Assembly (NCBI RefSeq): GCF_000478175.1
Contig: NZ_KI515778.1
Location: 71,237 to 135,236, forward strand
From: Corynebacterium sp. KPL1814
GTDB taxonomy: Bacteria > Actinomycetota > Actinomycetes > Mycobacteriales > Mycobacteriaceae
Length of the DNA: 64,000 bases
Direction: 5' to 3'
The notes beneath the pieces are model-generated. The model searched no databases, was not told where the DNA came from, and was given only the letters and a program-made list of their open reading frames with translations. Below are positions 42,772 through 52,416 of this stretch, one piece after another. Position numbers and translations under genes: made by a program. Position 1 is the first letter of the stretch. Each line of letters starts with the position of its first letter.

Positions 42772-45576
42772 ATGACTACCGGCACCCTTAAGATCGACCA
42801 ATTATTTCCGCAGGATGGTCCGGAAGTAAAGACCGGCATCATCGACAGGGTGGCCTATGCCTCCGATGCCTCGCACTACCTCTACACCCCGAAGGCCGTT
42901 ATTGAAGCGCGCTCGGCAGAACACGTGGCCGCTATTTTCAAGGCGGGGCGGCAGCACGGCATTCCGGTGACCTTGCGCTCGGGCGGCACCTCCTTGGCCG
43001 GCCAGGCCTCCGGCGAGGGGTATATGGTGGATGTGCGCAAGCATTTCCGGGGCATAGACGTCCTCGATGACGGCAAGCGGGTGCGCGTGCAGCCAGGGGC
43101 AACCGTGCGCCAGGTCAATGCGCGTTTAGGGCTGCGCAACCGCAAGCTTGGCCCGGACCCGGCCAGCGAGGCGGCCTGCACCATCGGCGGCGTGGTGGCG
43201 AATAATTCCTCCGGCATGGCCTGCGGCACCGAGTTTAATACCTACAACACCTTGGAATCGCTGACCTTTGTCTTGCCTTCTGGCACGGTGATCAATACTG
43301 CGGACGCGGATGCGGACCAGCAATTCCAAGCGCAAGAACCCGAGCTGGTGGATACGCTCATCCGCCTGCAGCGCCGCGTGCGCGATAACCAGGAATCAGT
43401 AGATATCATCCGCCGCCACTTCCAGCTAAAAAATACGATGGGCTACGGGCTTAATTCCTTCCTGGATTTTGATAGCCCCGTCAAGCTTTTTGAGCACCTG
43501 TTGGTGGGCTCCGAAGGCACACTCGCGTTTATCGCGGAAGCGGTCTTTCGCACCGTGCACATCTCTTCCCTCACGACGACTACCGTGGCGGTCTTTAATA
43601 ATCTCTCCGCCGCTACGAAGGCATTGCCTTCCCTGGTGGAGACCGGTGCCGCCACCCTGGAGCTGATGGATTCTGCCTCCATTCGCGTGGGCCAAGGCTT
43701 TGATAAGGTCCCGCAGGCCATTACCGGTTTCGATGTGGATTCACAGGCCGCGTTGCTCATCGAGTACCAATCCGATGACAAGGAAGAGCTGCGGGAAAAA
43801 GAGAACAAGGGCTCGTCCCTTTTGCGGGAATTGGACCTGCAATCGCCGGCGGAGTTTTCTGCCGATATTCCCACCCGCACCGCCGCGTGGAACTTCCGCA
43901 AGGGCCTGTATGCCCAAGTGGCAGAAGCGAGGCCCTCAGGAACCACGGCGCTCTTGGAAGACGTTGTGGTGCCGGTGGGGGATTTGGCCGATACTTGTTC
44001 CTCCTTGCAGGAGCTTTTTACCCGCTATTCCTACGATGCTGCGGTCATTTTCGGCCACGCGAAAGACGGCAATATCCACTTCCTTCTAACGGATCGCTTC
44101 GAAGGCGATAGCGCCATTGGCCGTTATAACAACTTCAATGAGGAAATGGTGGACTTGGTGCTTTCGGCAGAGGGAAACCTCAAGGCCGAGCACGGCACCG
44201 GCCGCGCCATGGCCCCGTATGTGCGCCGCCAGTACGGCGATGAGCTTTACGAGGTCATGCAGCTGCTCAAGCGTGCCTGCGATCCCGCCGGCACGATGAA
44301 CCCAGGTGTCATCTTGGACGATGACCCCGATGCGCACATTACAAATATCAAGCTCAACCCCACGGTGGAAGAGGAAATCGACCCGTGCGTTGAGTGCGGC
44401 TATTGCGAGCCGGTGTGCCCGTCGAGGGATCTCACCTTGACTCCGCGCCAGCGCATCGTGGTGCGCCGTGCCCGCCAGCGGGCGCAGGAAAATGGCGATA
44501 CGCACTTGGTTGCAGAACTCGATGAGGCTTATGAGTACATGGGCATCGATACGTGCGCCGTGGATTCCATGTGCCTGACCGCCTGCCCGGTGGGCATCGA
44601 TACCGGCAAATTCATCAAGAAGCTGCGCCACGAGAATGCCGGGGCCACAGAAGAAAAGGTCTGGTCCGCTGCCGCCAAGAATTGGCAGGTAACCAGCCGC
44701 GGTGCCGCAACGACGCTGACCGGCGCGCACATGCTGCCGGCTCAGCTGGTGACGAAGGTTACCGACGTGGCCCGCTCGCTCATCGGCCCCGATACCGTGC
44801 CGGGATACCAGCCGGAGCTCGGCAAGGGCGGCAAGTCCCGCGAGCGCCTGGCCGGGCGCGTGGGTGATCGCTACGCTGAAACCTCGGGAATCTACCTTCC
44901 AGCCTGCGTAAACTCTATGTTCGCCCCGCAAGGCGAGGGCATGGGCGCAACGGAAGCCTTCATTACCGTCTTGGAGCGGGCGGGGATCGCGCTGGAGGTG
45001 CCTAAGGGCATAGAAAAGCTCTGCTGCGGAACGCCATGGTCCTCAAAGGGCATGCGCAAGGGTCACGACATCATGGAGCAGCGCGTGCGCGAGACCGTCA
45101 TGGAGGCCACGGATAACGCCTGCCTGCCCGTGATCGTGGACGCGTCCAGCTGTACCGCGGGTTTTCAGGAGATGCTGGAATCCATCGGCATCACCGTCAT
45201 CGATGCGCTGAGCTTCACCGCCGATACGCTGCTGCCGCGCCTCGAGACCACCCAGCCGGTCGATTCCATGACGATTCACCCGACCTGTTCGGCGTTCCAG
45301 CTTGGCATGATGGGAGATGTAGAAAAGGTCGCCCGAGCCGCAGCCACGGAGGTACACATCCCCACCGCCTGGAATTGCTGCGGTTATGCCGGCGACCGCG
45401 GCATGCTCCACCCAGAGCTCACGGAGTCCGCCACCCGCGCCGAGGCCGCCCAGGTCACGGAGCTGGGCGCGCAGTATCACGCCTCTACCAACCGCACGTG
45501 TGAGCTGGGCATGACCCGCGCCACCGGCGAGGATTACCACCACGTCCTTGAGATGCTGGAGCGCGCCACGCGCTAG
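42772..45576 (+). CDS. FAD-linked oxidase fused to Fe-S/CCG domain (D-2-hydroxyacid dehydrogenase type)
   Basis: 934 aa. N-terminal PCMH-type FAD domain (LRSGGTSLAGQASGEGYMVD, CTIGGVVANNSSGMACG) and FAD-oxidase C domain (EHGTGRAMAPYV), to about 520. Two 4Fe-4S motifs follow: CVECGYCEPVCPSRDL at about 538 and CAVDSMCLTACPVGID at about 593. The C-terminal CCG domain includes KLCCGTPWSSKG and WNCCGYAGDRGML. Such fusions oxidise D-lactate, glycolate or 2-hydroxyglutarate and pass electrons to the quinone pool from the inner membrane face; substrate not assignable. I start at ATG 42772; an ATG at 42742 overlaps a -10-like TATGCT (42741-42746). Confidence 0.88.
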   Translation: MTTGTLKIDQLFPQDGPEVKTGIIDRVAYASDASHYLYTPKAVIEARSAEHVAAIFKAGRQHGIPVTLRSGGTSLAGQASGEGYMVDVRKHFRGIDVLDDGKRVRVQPGATVRQVNARLGLRNRKLGPDPASEAACTIGGVVANNSSGMACGTEFNTYNTLESLTFVLPSGTVINTADADADQQFQAQEPELVDTLIRLQRRVRDNQESVDIIRRHFQLKNTMGYGLNSFLDFDSPVKLFEHLLVGSEGTLAFIAEAVFRTVHISSLTTTTVAVFNNLSAATKALPSLVETGAATLELMDSASIRVGQGFDKVPQAITGFDVDSQAALLIEYQSDDKEELREKENKGSSLLRELDLQSPAEFSADIPTRTAAWNFRKGLYAQVAEARPSGTTALLEDVVVPVGDLADTCSSLQELFTRYSYDAAVIFGHAKDGNIHFLLTDRFEGDSAIGRYNNFNEEMVDLVLSAEGNLKAEHGTGRAMAPYVRRQYGDELYEVMQLLKRACDPAGTMNPGVILDDDPDAHITNIKLNPTVEEEIDPCVECGYCEPVCPSRDLTLTPRQRIVVRRARQRAQENGDTHLVAELDEAYEYMGIDTCAVDSMCLTACPVGIDTGKFIKKLRHENAGATEEKVWSAAAKNWQVTSRGAATTLTGAHMLPAQLVTKVTDVARSLIGPDTVPGYQPELGKGGKSRERLAGRVGDRYAETSGIYLPACVNSMFAPQGEGMGATEAFITVLERAGIALEVPKGIEKLCCGTPWSSKGMRKGHDIMEQRVRETVMEATDNACLPVIVDASSCTAGFQEMLESIGITVIDALSFTADTLLPRLETTQPVDSMTIHPTCSAFQLGMMGDVEKVARAAATEVHIPTAWNCCGYAGDRGMLHPELTESATRAEAAQVTELGAQYHASTNRTCELGMTRATGEDYHHVLEMLERATR

Positions 45577-45800
45577 CAGCCCGGTGGGGAAGGGGCGCGG
45601 CTGCTTGCCGATGCCCCCGTCTTCTTCCGCGCCCCAGTCAGCCGCAGGGCGGGAGGGCTGCTCACCGAGGGTGCGAAAACTAGCGGTGGGCAGGCCAGTT
45701 TCCAGTAACTATAAAAGGCCCGAATAAGTGTGCGGCCATAAATAACAGGCCCTAGTCCAACCCCCGGTTCGTGTTGACCAATGAGGTAGGATTCCTTTTT

Positions 45801-47672
45801 ATGTGTGGAATTGTTGGATATGTTGGTCACGCTAGCGGTGACCGCGAATACTTCGCTCTGGATGTAGTCGTGGAAGGTCTGCACAGACTGGAATACCGCG
45901 GCTATGACTCCGCTGGTGTGGCGATGTACGCCGATGGGGAGATTAGCTGGCGGAAGAAGGCGGGCAAGGTTGCTGCCTTGGATGATGAGATTGCAGCGCG
46001 TCCGCTGCAGGATTCCGTTTTGGGAATCGGGCACACCCGGTGGGCCACGCACGGTGGTCCGACCGATCTCAATGCGCACCCGCACGTCGTTGACGGCGGC
46101 AAGCTGGCCGTGGTGCACAACGGCATCATCGAAAACTTCGCGGAGCTGCGGACCGAGCTCTTGAATAAGGGCTACAACTTCGTTTCTGAAACCGATACTG
46201 AAGTTGCCGCTGCGTTGCTTGGCGATGTTTTCCACAATGACGCCGCAGGTGACCTCACCAAGGCAATGCAGCTGACCGCTAAGCGCCTCGACGGCGCGTT
46301 TACCCTGTTGGCCATTCACGCTGACCAGCCGGATCGCATCGTTGCCGCCCGCCGCGATTCGCCCCTAGTCATTGGTTTGGGCGAGGGCGAGAACTTCTTG
46401 GGCTCTGACGTATCGGGCTTTATTGATTACACCAAGTCCGCAGTGGAAATGGACAATGACCAGGTAGTCACCATCACTGCTGACGATGTCGTCATTACTG
46501 ACTACGACGGCAACCCCACTGAAGGCAAGGCCTTTGAGATCAAGTGGGATGCGGCCGCCGCTGAAAAGGGTGGCTTTGATTCCTTCATGGAAAAGGAAAT
46601 CCATGACCAGCCTGCCGCCGTGCGCGATACCTTGCTCGGCCGCTTTGATGAGCAGGGCCAGCTGACCCTAGATGACTTGCGCATCGATGAGTCGGTCTTG
46701 AAGTCCATCGATAAGATCATCGTGATCGCCTGCGGCACGGCGGCCTATGCCGGCCATGTGGCGCGGTACGCCATCGAGCACTGGTGCCGCATCCCCACCG
46801 AGGTTGAGCTCGCCCACGAGTTCCGTTACCGCGATCCGATCGTCAATGAGAAGACCTTGGTCGTGGCATTGTCCCAGTCCGGCGAGACCATGGACACCTT
46901 GATGGCCGTGCGTCACGCACGCCAGCAGGGTGCGAAGGTCATCGCTATCTGCAATACGCAGGGCTCGTCCATTCCGCGCGAATCCGATGCGGCGCTGTAC
47001 ACCCACGCTGGTCCCGAAATCGCTGTGGCCTCCACCAAGGCTTTCTTGGCGCAGATTACCGCGACCTACTTGCTGGGCCTGTACTTGGCACAGCTGCGCG
47101 GCAATATGTTCTCGGATGAAATTCAGGGAGTACTTGCTGAGCTTCGCAATATGCCGGACAAGGTACAAAGCGTCATCGATGAAGAACAGCAGGTAGCTGG
47201 CCTGGCTAACTCCATGAAGGATGCGGAATCCGTGCTCTTCCTGGGCCGCCACGTGGGCTTCCCGGTTGCCCTTGAAGGCGCGCTGAAGCTCAAAGAGATC
47301 GCATACCTGCACGCCGAAGGCTTTGCCGCCGGCGAGCTCAAGCACGGCCCGATCGCGCTGATTGAGGAGGGCCAGCCGGTCTTCGTCATCGTGCCCTCCC
47401 CGCGCGGGCGCGATTCGCTGCACTCCAAGGTGGTGTCCAATATCCAGGAAATCCGCGCCCGCGGTGCCATTACCATCGTGATCGCAGAAGAAGGCGATAC
47501 CGCGGTAGAGGATTACGCTAACCACGTCATCCGCGTGCCAAAGGCGCCGACATTGATGCAGCCGCTCCTTGCTACGGTGCCCCTGCAGATCTTTGCCGCA
47601 CACGTGGCAAAGTCCAAGGGCTACGACGTTGACCAGCCGCGCAACCTGGCTAAGTCCGTGACCGTGGAATAA
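45801..47672 (+). CDS. glmS: glutamine-fructose-6-phosphate aminotransferase (isomerizing)
   Basis: GlmS, 623 aa, makes glucosamine-6-phosphate from fructose-6-phosphate and glutamine. I start at ATG 45801 so that the glutaminase Cys is residue 2 (MCGIVGYVGHASGD); an earlier in-frame TTG/ATG would bury it. GHTRWATHG, then two SIS domains (ACGTAAYAGHVARY, LSQSGETMDTLMA, LGRHVGFPVALEGALKLKE) and the DQPRNLAKSVTVE tail are all typical. GAGGTAGGATT lies upstream. No ribozyme-like leader is apparent. Confidence 0.97.
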   Translation: MCGIVGYVGHASGDREYFALDVVVEGLHRLEYRGYDSAGVAMYADGEISWRKKAGKVAALDDEIAARPLQDSVLGIGHTRWATHGGPTDLNAHPHVVDGGKLAVVHNGIIENFAELRTELLNKGYNFVSETDTEVAAALLGDVFHNDAAGDLTKAMQLTAKRLDGAFTLLAIHADQPDRIVAARRDSPLVIGLGEGENFLGSDVSGFIDYTKSAVEMDNDQVVTITADDVVITDYDGNPTEGKAFEIKWDAAAAEKGGFDSFMEKEIHDQPAAVRDTLLGRFDEQGQLTLDDLRIDESVLKSIDKIIVIACGTAAYAGHVARYAIEHWCRIPTEVELAHEFRYRDPIVNEKTLVVALSQSGETMDTLMAVRHARQQGAKVIAICNTQGSSIPRESDAALYTHAGPEIAVASTKAFLAQITATYLLGLYLAQLRGNMFSDEIQGVLAELRNMPDKVQSVIDEEQQVAGLANSMKDAESVLFLGRHVGFPVALEGALKLKEIAYLHAEGFAAGELKHGPIALIEEGQPVFVIVPSPRGRDSLHSKVVSNIQEIRARGAITIVIAEEGDTAVEDYANHVIRVPKAPTLMQPLLATVPLQIFAAHVAKSKGYDVDQPRNLAKSVTVE

Positions 47673-47783
47673 CCTTCCGGCGATTCTGGCCCCTTTCTCG
47701 TCCTTTTTGCACAGGTGGGAGAGGGGTCTTACCCATATCTGCGGTAAATTCAGCGCGCGGGTAGAAAGTGGCACAATAGTGGC

Positions 47784-48881
47784 ATGCTGAAAACCACAAT
47801 TGACCTTGCTGCCATCGCGCATAACGTGCGGCTGATTAAGGAGAAGATCGGCCCAGACGTCAAGCTGATGTGCGTGGTGAAGGCGGATGCTTACGGGCAC
47901 GGCGTAGAAAGGGTCGTGCCCGTGATGCTGGAAGCGGGGGCGGATTCCATTGGCGTCGCCACGCTGACAGAAGCCGTGCAGTTGCGGCGCATGGGAGTGG
48001 ACTCACCCATCGCGGCATGGATCTGGCAGACGGATCAGGTACTAGAAGAGGCTCTGGCATGTGGCATCCAGATTGCGGTCAATTCCCCGGCGCAGGCGCA
48101 GAAGCTGGTGGAGGCTGAGATTCCCGCCGAGGTCTATATTAAGGTCGAAACCGGAATGCACCGCTCCGGGGTGGATAAGGCGGACTGGGATGAGGTCTTT
48201 GCGCTGCTGCGGGATGCCCCGCATATCACCGTCCTAGGCCTCATGTCCCACTTTGCCTGCGCGGACGATCCGGATGACGCCCATAATGACGCCCAGGAAG
48301 AAGAGTTTCGGCGCGCCCTGGATGCGGCGCGCGCGGCGGGTCTGGAGTGCCCGGTTAATCATTTGGCCAATTCGCCGGCCACGCTCTCGCGCCCATCGGC
48401 GCACTTTGAGCAGGTGCGGGTGGGTATCGCCTGCTACGGGCTCGAGCCCATCGCAGGGAGAGAGCATGGCCTGCGCCCGGCAATGACCTGGTCTGGGAAT
48501 GTCTTCGGGGTCAAGCCGATCGATAAGAATGAGGCCACCAGTTACGGGCGGACCTGGAGCGCGGATAAGCCAGGGTTCCTGGCCACTGTGGATTGTGGCT
48601 ATGCCGATGGCCTGCCGCGCGCGTACCAGGGCCACCTTCAGGTGGGCATCGGCGGGCGGCTGTATCCCCAGGTAGGCCGGGTGTGCATGGACCAAATAGT
48701 GGTGGATCTAGGAGAAAACCCGCACGGCATTGCCCCCGGTGATGAGGTCACCATCTTTGGCCAGGGTGGCATGTCTGCCACCGAGCTTGCCGATGCCGTG
48801 GGCACCATCAACTATGAAGTGGTGTGCCGACCCACCGGCCGCACCGAACGCGAATATATAGGAGGGGCCGATGCGCAGTAA
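47784..48881 (+). CDS. alr: alanine racemase
   Basis: Alr, 365 aa, PLP-dependent, makes D-alanine for peptidoglycan. PLP Lys33 (VVKADAYGHG) and catalytic Tyr273 (ATVDCGYADGLPR) are present, with MHRSGVDKADW and GRVCMDQIVVDLG. No ribosome-binding site precedes the ATG, and CACAAT lies 6 bp upstream, so the mRNA may be leaderless. It overlaps tsaE by 11 nt, as in other actinobacteria. Confidence 0.96.
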   Translation: MLKTTIDLAAIAHNVRLIKEKIGPDVKLMCVVKADAYGHGVERVVPVMLEAGADSIGVATLTEAVQLRRMGVDSPIAAWIWQTDQVLEEALACGIQIAVNSPAQAQKLVEAEIPAEVYIKVETGMHRSGVDKADWDEVFALLRDAPHITVLGLMSHFACADDPDDAHNDAQEEEFRRALDAARAAGLECPVNHLANSPATLSRPSAHFEQVRVGIACYGLEPIAGREHGLRPAMTWSGNVFGVKPIDKNEATSYGRTWSADKPGFLATVDCGYADGLPRAYQGHLQVGIGGRLYPQVGRVCMDQIVVDLGENPHGIAPGDEVTIFGQGGMSATELADAVGTINYEVVCRPTGRTEREYIGGADAQ

Positions 48882-49371
48882 TTTTCCGGAGTCTGGAACC
48901 CGCGATCTGGCAACGGTGGAACAGACCCACGCGTGCGGCAAGGAACTGGGCGCCGCGCTGGAAGCCGGCGATGTCGTCATCTTGGATGGCCCATTGGGCG
49001 CGGGCAAGACCACCTTCACCCAAGGCATAGCCCAGGGCATGCAGGTAAAGGGCCGGATTACCTCGCCCACATTCGTCATCGCCCGCGTACATCGCTCACG
49101 GGTTGGGGGACCGGACCTGGTGCACGTGGACGCGTACCGCCTCTTGGATGAGGGAGGGGCCAATTCCGGCGATCCCCTGGGGGAGCTGGATGCCTTGGAC
49201 CTGGACACCGAGCTTGCCGATGCCGTCGTCGTCGCCGAATGGGGCGGCGGCCTAATCGAGCAGATCGCAGATAGGTACCTCTTTGTCAGCATCGACCGCG
49301 AACCGGCGGAGTTTGCCGGCGCCGATGAGGACGTGCGCCGTATTAGCTGGTCATGGCGCCACAATGATTAG
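48871..49371 (+). CDS. tsaE: tRNA threonylcarbamoyladenosine biosynthesis ATPase TsaE
   Basis: TsaE, 166 aa, the ATPase that works with TsaB and TsaD in making t6A37 of ANN-decoding tRNAs. P-loop GPLGAGKTT (K46), ITSPTFVIARVH and VDAYRLLD, plus AEWGGGLI near the end. GGAGGGGCC precedes the ATG inside alr. TsaB and TsaD are encoded about 2.4 kb downstream, after the AspT-type gene. Confidence 0.95.
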   Translation: MRSNFPESGTRDLATVEQTHACGKELGAALEAGDVVILDGPLGAGKTTFTQGIAQGMQVKGRITSPTFVIARVHRSRVGGPDLVHVDAYRLLDEGGANSGDPLGELDALDLDTELADAVVVAEWGGGLIEQIADRYLFVSIDREPAEFAGADEDVRRISWSWRHND

Positions 49372-49459
49372 GTAGATCTCATTAATTTCAAGGTATAAGT
49401 GATGGATATCTTAGGGCGTCAAGTTGCTTTAGGTATTTAAGGTGCGGGATCCTTAAAGG

Positions 49460-51049
49460 GTGTTAGATCTCCTAGCCTCTAGTCCTCTGCTCGCCCTTTT
49501 TGCCATCATGGCCATTGGTTTGGCCATCGGCAAAATCAAATTCTTTGGCATCTCTCTTGGCGCCGCGGCCGCGATGTTCGTGGCGCTCGGGCTTTCTACC
49601 GCCAATCCGGATATCCAGATTCCACCGCTGGTCTATCAATTCGGCTTGGCCATTTTTGTTTATGCCATTGGCCTGAACTTCGGACCGTCGTTCGTTCGCG
49701 AATTTGCTACCCGCGGCTGGAAGCTGACCGTCTTTATGATCGGCATGTTGATCCTGTTGGTCGGCGTGGGTTTCGGGCTCATCCGCGTCTTCGGCCTCGA
49801 AACCGATGTGGCGGCCGGCATGTTTGCCGGTTCGCTGTCGTCCACACCAGGTATGGCGGCAGTGGTGGATATGCTGGGCGATTCCACCCCGGTCGTCGGC
49901 TATTCGCTGGCTTACCCGGGTGCGGTTATCGGCGCGATCCTAGTCGCCGCCATCGGCGCGAAGGTTCTCAAGGTAGACCACGAGGCGGACGCCAAGAAAG
50001 AGGGGATGATTCCCGCTCCGCTGGTAGCCAAAGGCGTACGGCTGACCAAAGACTTCCCGGATACAGCCGGGCACCTGTACCGCGTCACCGGACATACCGT
50101 GGTGGCTACCCGCGAGATCTCCGATATGGAACACCACCGGCTTGCGCACCCGGATATGCCCCTGCGCAAGGGCGAGGCATTCCTTATTAATGGCTCCGAA
50201 AAAGACGTCGCCGGTGCCATCGAGGTGCTCGGTGAGGAATACCCCGTCGAGCTCACCCCAGAGGCGGGCTTGCAATATAAGCGCGTGACCGTGTCGAACC
50301 CGAAGGTCGCGGGCAAGCGCATCCGCGATATCGATGCGCTCGAGCATGGCTTCATCATCGCGCGCGTGCGCAAGGGCGATAGCGATGCGGTCCCGCACCC
50401 AGATATGGTGCTCAATTACTCCGACCGCGTGCGCGTGGTGTGTAGCTCGCACCACGTGCGCGAGGTGCGCAAGTACTTGGGCGATTCTGAATCGGCGCTC
50501 GGCAACGCTGACCTATTGTCCATGTCCATCGGTTTGACCTTGGGCATGCTGTTGGGCCTTATTCCCATCCCCATGCCGGGCGGATCGACCTTGCAGCTGG
50601 GCTTTGGTGGCGGTCCCGTCGTGGTCGGCCTCATCCTCGGTTACCTGAACCGCACCGGCCCCATCAATTGGCAGATGCCCTTCCACACCAGGGAAACCCT
50701 CTCGAACCTGGGACTGACGCTCTTCCTGGCGGGCGTGGGGACATCGGCAGGCGCATCGTTCCGCGAGGCCCTGACAGATCCGTCCTCGCTGACCATCATC
50801 GGCGTTGGCTTTATCATTACCTTGGTATCGGCCATCCTCATCGGCGTCATCGGCATGCTAGTGCTGCGCTTGAAGTGGGACGAGGCCATGGGTTGTGCAG
50901 CCGGCATGACCACGAACCCAGCAGTATTTGCCTATATCCGGGGCCAAACCGGCACGGAGCTTGCCGGGCGCGGCTGGGCAACGGTGTATCCAACCACCAT
51001 CATTGGCAAGATTATCGCCGCTCAGGTGCTGCTATTGTTATTGCTTTAG
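49460..51049 (+). CDS. AspT/YidE-type transporter with two RCK_C domains
   Basis: 529 aa. Two blocks of about five membrane helices (from LLALFAIMAIGLAIGKIKFF, and again from LLSMSIGLTLGMLLGLIPIP) flank two cytoplasmic RCK_C (TrkA_C-like) domains at about 190-360. The two membrane blocks share the motif NPAVFAY/STPGMAA with LGLTLFLAGVG. This is the aspartate:alanine exchanger family; the C. glutamicum succinate exporter SucE belongs to it, so dicarboxylate or amino-acid export is plausible. GTG at 49460 follows AAAGG closely. A large inverted repeat lies after the stop. Confidence 0.85.
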   Translation: MLDLLASSPLLALFAIMAIGLAIGKIKFFGISLGAAAAMFVALGLSTANPDIQIPPLVYQFGLAIFVYAIGLNFGPSFVREFATRGWKLTVFMIGMLILLVGVGFGLIRVFGLETDVAAGMFAGSLSSTPGMAAVVDMLGDSTPVVGYSLAYPGAVIGAILVAAIGAKVLKVDHEADAKKEGMIPAPLVAKGVRLTKDFPDTAGHLYRVTGHTVVATREISDMEHHRLAHPDMPLRKGEAFLINGSEKDVAGAIEVLGEEYPVELTPEAGLQYKRVTVSNPKVAGKRIRDIDALEHGFIIARVRKGDSDAVPHPDMVLNYSDRVRVVCSSHHVREVRKYLGDSESALGNADLLSMSIGLTLGMLLGLIPIPMPGGSTLQLGFGGGPVVVGLILGYLNRTGPINWQMPFHTRETLSNLGLTLFLAGVGTSAGASFREALTDPSSLTIIGVGFIITLVSAILIGVIGMLVLRLKWDEAMGCAAGMTTNPAVFAYIRGQTGTELAGRGWATVYPTTIIGKIIAAQVLLLLLL

Positions 51050-51075
51050 CCCCATATGTCCCGCGCTAATTATTC

Positions 51076-51121
51076 ACCCACTGGGTAAGCCGCCTACACT
51101 GGCAGGCACTACCCAGTGGGT
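51076..51121. promoter_or_regulatory. twin ACCCA-N-TGGGT palindromes, possible dual operator or terminator
   Basis: ACCCACTGGGT (51076-51086) and ACCCAGTGGGT (51111-51121) are each palindromic, with centres 35 bp apart. Together they form a 13-bp inverted repeat (CACCCACTGGGTA / TACCCAGTGGGTG, 51075-51122). TACACT lies between them. They could be two operators around a promoter for the next gene, or a stem ending the transporter gene; no T-run follows. Confidence 0.55.
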
Positions 51122-51223
51122 GAGTGCTTGTTGGCCGCCGAGTAGCCTCGGAAATAGAACTGACAATCACTTCACCATATGTACATATAGGACCCCCTTG
51201 ACCCGAGGAGCGTTACTCACCCC

Positions 51224-51733
51224 ATGACTAAATTTGCACGCAACCTGACCACGACCATTATCGCGCTATTTATCATTGTGATGATGGTGCTCGTTGCCGG
51301 GGCTACCCTGCGTGATGAGGATTCCCTGGAGGGCAACCTCACCAATACCTTGCAGCATGCCCCGCGGAACCTCGAGGTAATGTCGCTCATCCCGTCTGAT
51401 GTCTACGGCGCCGACTACAGCGCCATCGGCTTCATCTGCCCAGGCATGGCGGAAGATAAAGTTAAGGAAGCAGCCCCCAACCCCGATGACATCACTTTTG
51501 AGGACGGTGTCGTTCCTGAGGGCAAGAGCTACGTCATGGCGCTGGGCCACAACGTTGACCCCTATGTAGAGGAATTGGATTCCTCCGAGGTTGAGGTCTG
51601 CGAGATGATCAACACCCAGGTTAAGGCCATGGAGCAGCAGGGCCACGGCCTCGACGGCGGAGTTCCACTGGTTCAGGGCTCCCAGCCGCTGGCCTTCCAG
51701 AGTGAAGACGGCGTGTGGAAGCTGGTCGGCTAA
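51224..51733 (+). CDS. membrane-anchored or secreted protein of unknown function
   Basis: 169 aa. The N-terminal helix (TTTIIALFIIVMMVLVAGATL) acts as a signal anchor; it is followed by an acidic extracellular domain with two Cys (GFICPGMAEDK, SEVEVCEMINTQV) that could pair. No lipobox is visible and I do not recognise the family. The stop overlaps the tsaB ATG (TAATG), so it is co-translated with tsaB-rimI-tsaD. Twin palindromes lie about 100-150 bp upstream. Confidence 0.7.
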   Translation: MTKFARNLTTTIIALFIIVMMVLVAGATLRDEDSLEGNLTNTLQHAPRNLEVMSLIPSDVYGADYSAIGFICPGMAEDKVKEAAPNPDDITFEDGVVPEGKSYVMALGHNVDPYVEELDSSEVEVCEMINTQVKAMEQQGHGLDGGVPLVQGSQPLAFQSEDGVWKLVG

Positions 51734-52416
51734 TGCGCGTCCTGGCCATTGATACGGCGACGACCGCCCTGGTTACCGGGGTAGTCGACACCGAGTCTGG
51801 GCAGATAACACAGCGCGTGCTGGCCGATACGCGCGCGCACAATGAACGGCTCATGCCCACCATCCTCGCGGTGATGAGTGAGGCCGGGGTGGAGCTCGGC
51901 GCCCTCGACGCCATCGTTGCGGGCATGGGCCCTGGCCCCTTTACCGGCTTGCGCGTTGGTATGGCTACGGCGCAAGCGCTTGCCGATGCCCTCTCCATCC
52001 CCCTCCACGGCGTCTGCACCCACGATGCCATCGCGCACGCCGCGCTAGCGGGGGTCGATGAGGCCGATGAAAAGGACGCGGCGCTGGTCGCCACCGATGC
52101 CCGCCGCAAGGAAATCTATTGGGCCACCTACCGCGCGGGACAGCGCGTTACCGGACCGGACGTTTCAAAGCCGGGGGAGCTTGCCGTGCAGGATATCGCG
52201 CAGGTGAACATCCCGGAGAAGCTGGCCGACCAGCTGCCGGAAGAACTCGCCGCGCTGCCGCGTAGCGAGGGCGCACCCACCGCCGAGGGCCTGGTGGCCG
52301 TCGCGCGGCTTGACGCGGAGCCGGAGCCATTCGTGCCGCTGTACCTGCGCCGTCCCGATGCGGTTCCGCCCAAAAAGCAGCAGCTTTCCGCGGCCATTCC
52401 AGAGGTGCGCCTGTGA
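51733..52416 (+). CDS. tsaB: tRNA threonylcarbamoyladenosine biosynthesis protein TsaB
   Basis: TsaB, 227 aa, ASKHA-fold partner of TsaD. MRVLAIDTATTALVTGVVDT, HNERLMPTI and GMGPGPFTGLRVGMATAQAL are signatures. I start at ATG 51733, which overlaps the preceding stop. Its own stop overlaps the rimI GTG. Confidence 0.95.
   Translation: MRVLAIDTATTALVTGVVDTESGQITQRVLADTRAHNERLMPTILAVMSEAGVELGALDAIVAGMGPGPFTGLRVGMATAQALADALSIPLHGVCTHDAIAHAALAGVDEADEKDAALVATDARRKEIYWATYRAGQRVTGPDVSKPGELAVQDIAQVNIPEKLADQLPEELAALPRSEGAPTAEGLVAVARLDAEPEPFVPLYLRRPDAVPPKKQQLSAAIPEVRL

Noticed and set aside
45577..45800. glmS ribozyme or riboswitch
   Set aside because: No glmS ribozyme core is recognisable; the gap looks like an ordinary leader.
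46668..47900. 410-codon minus-strand frame across glmS and alr
   Set aside because: Antisense to two clear genes; no independent support.
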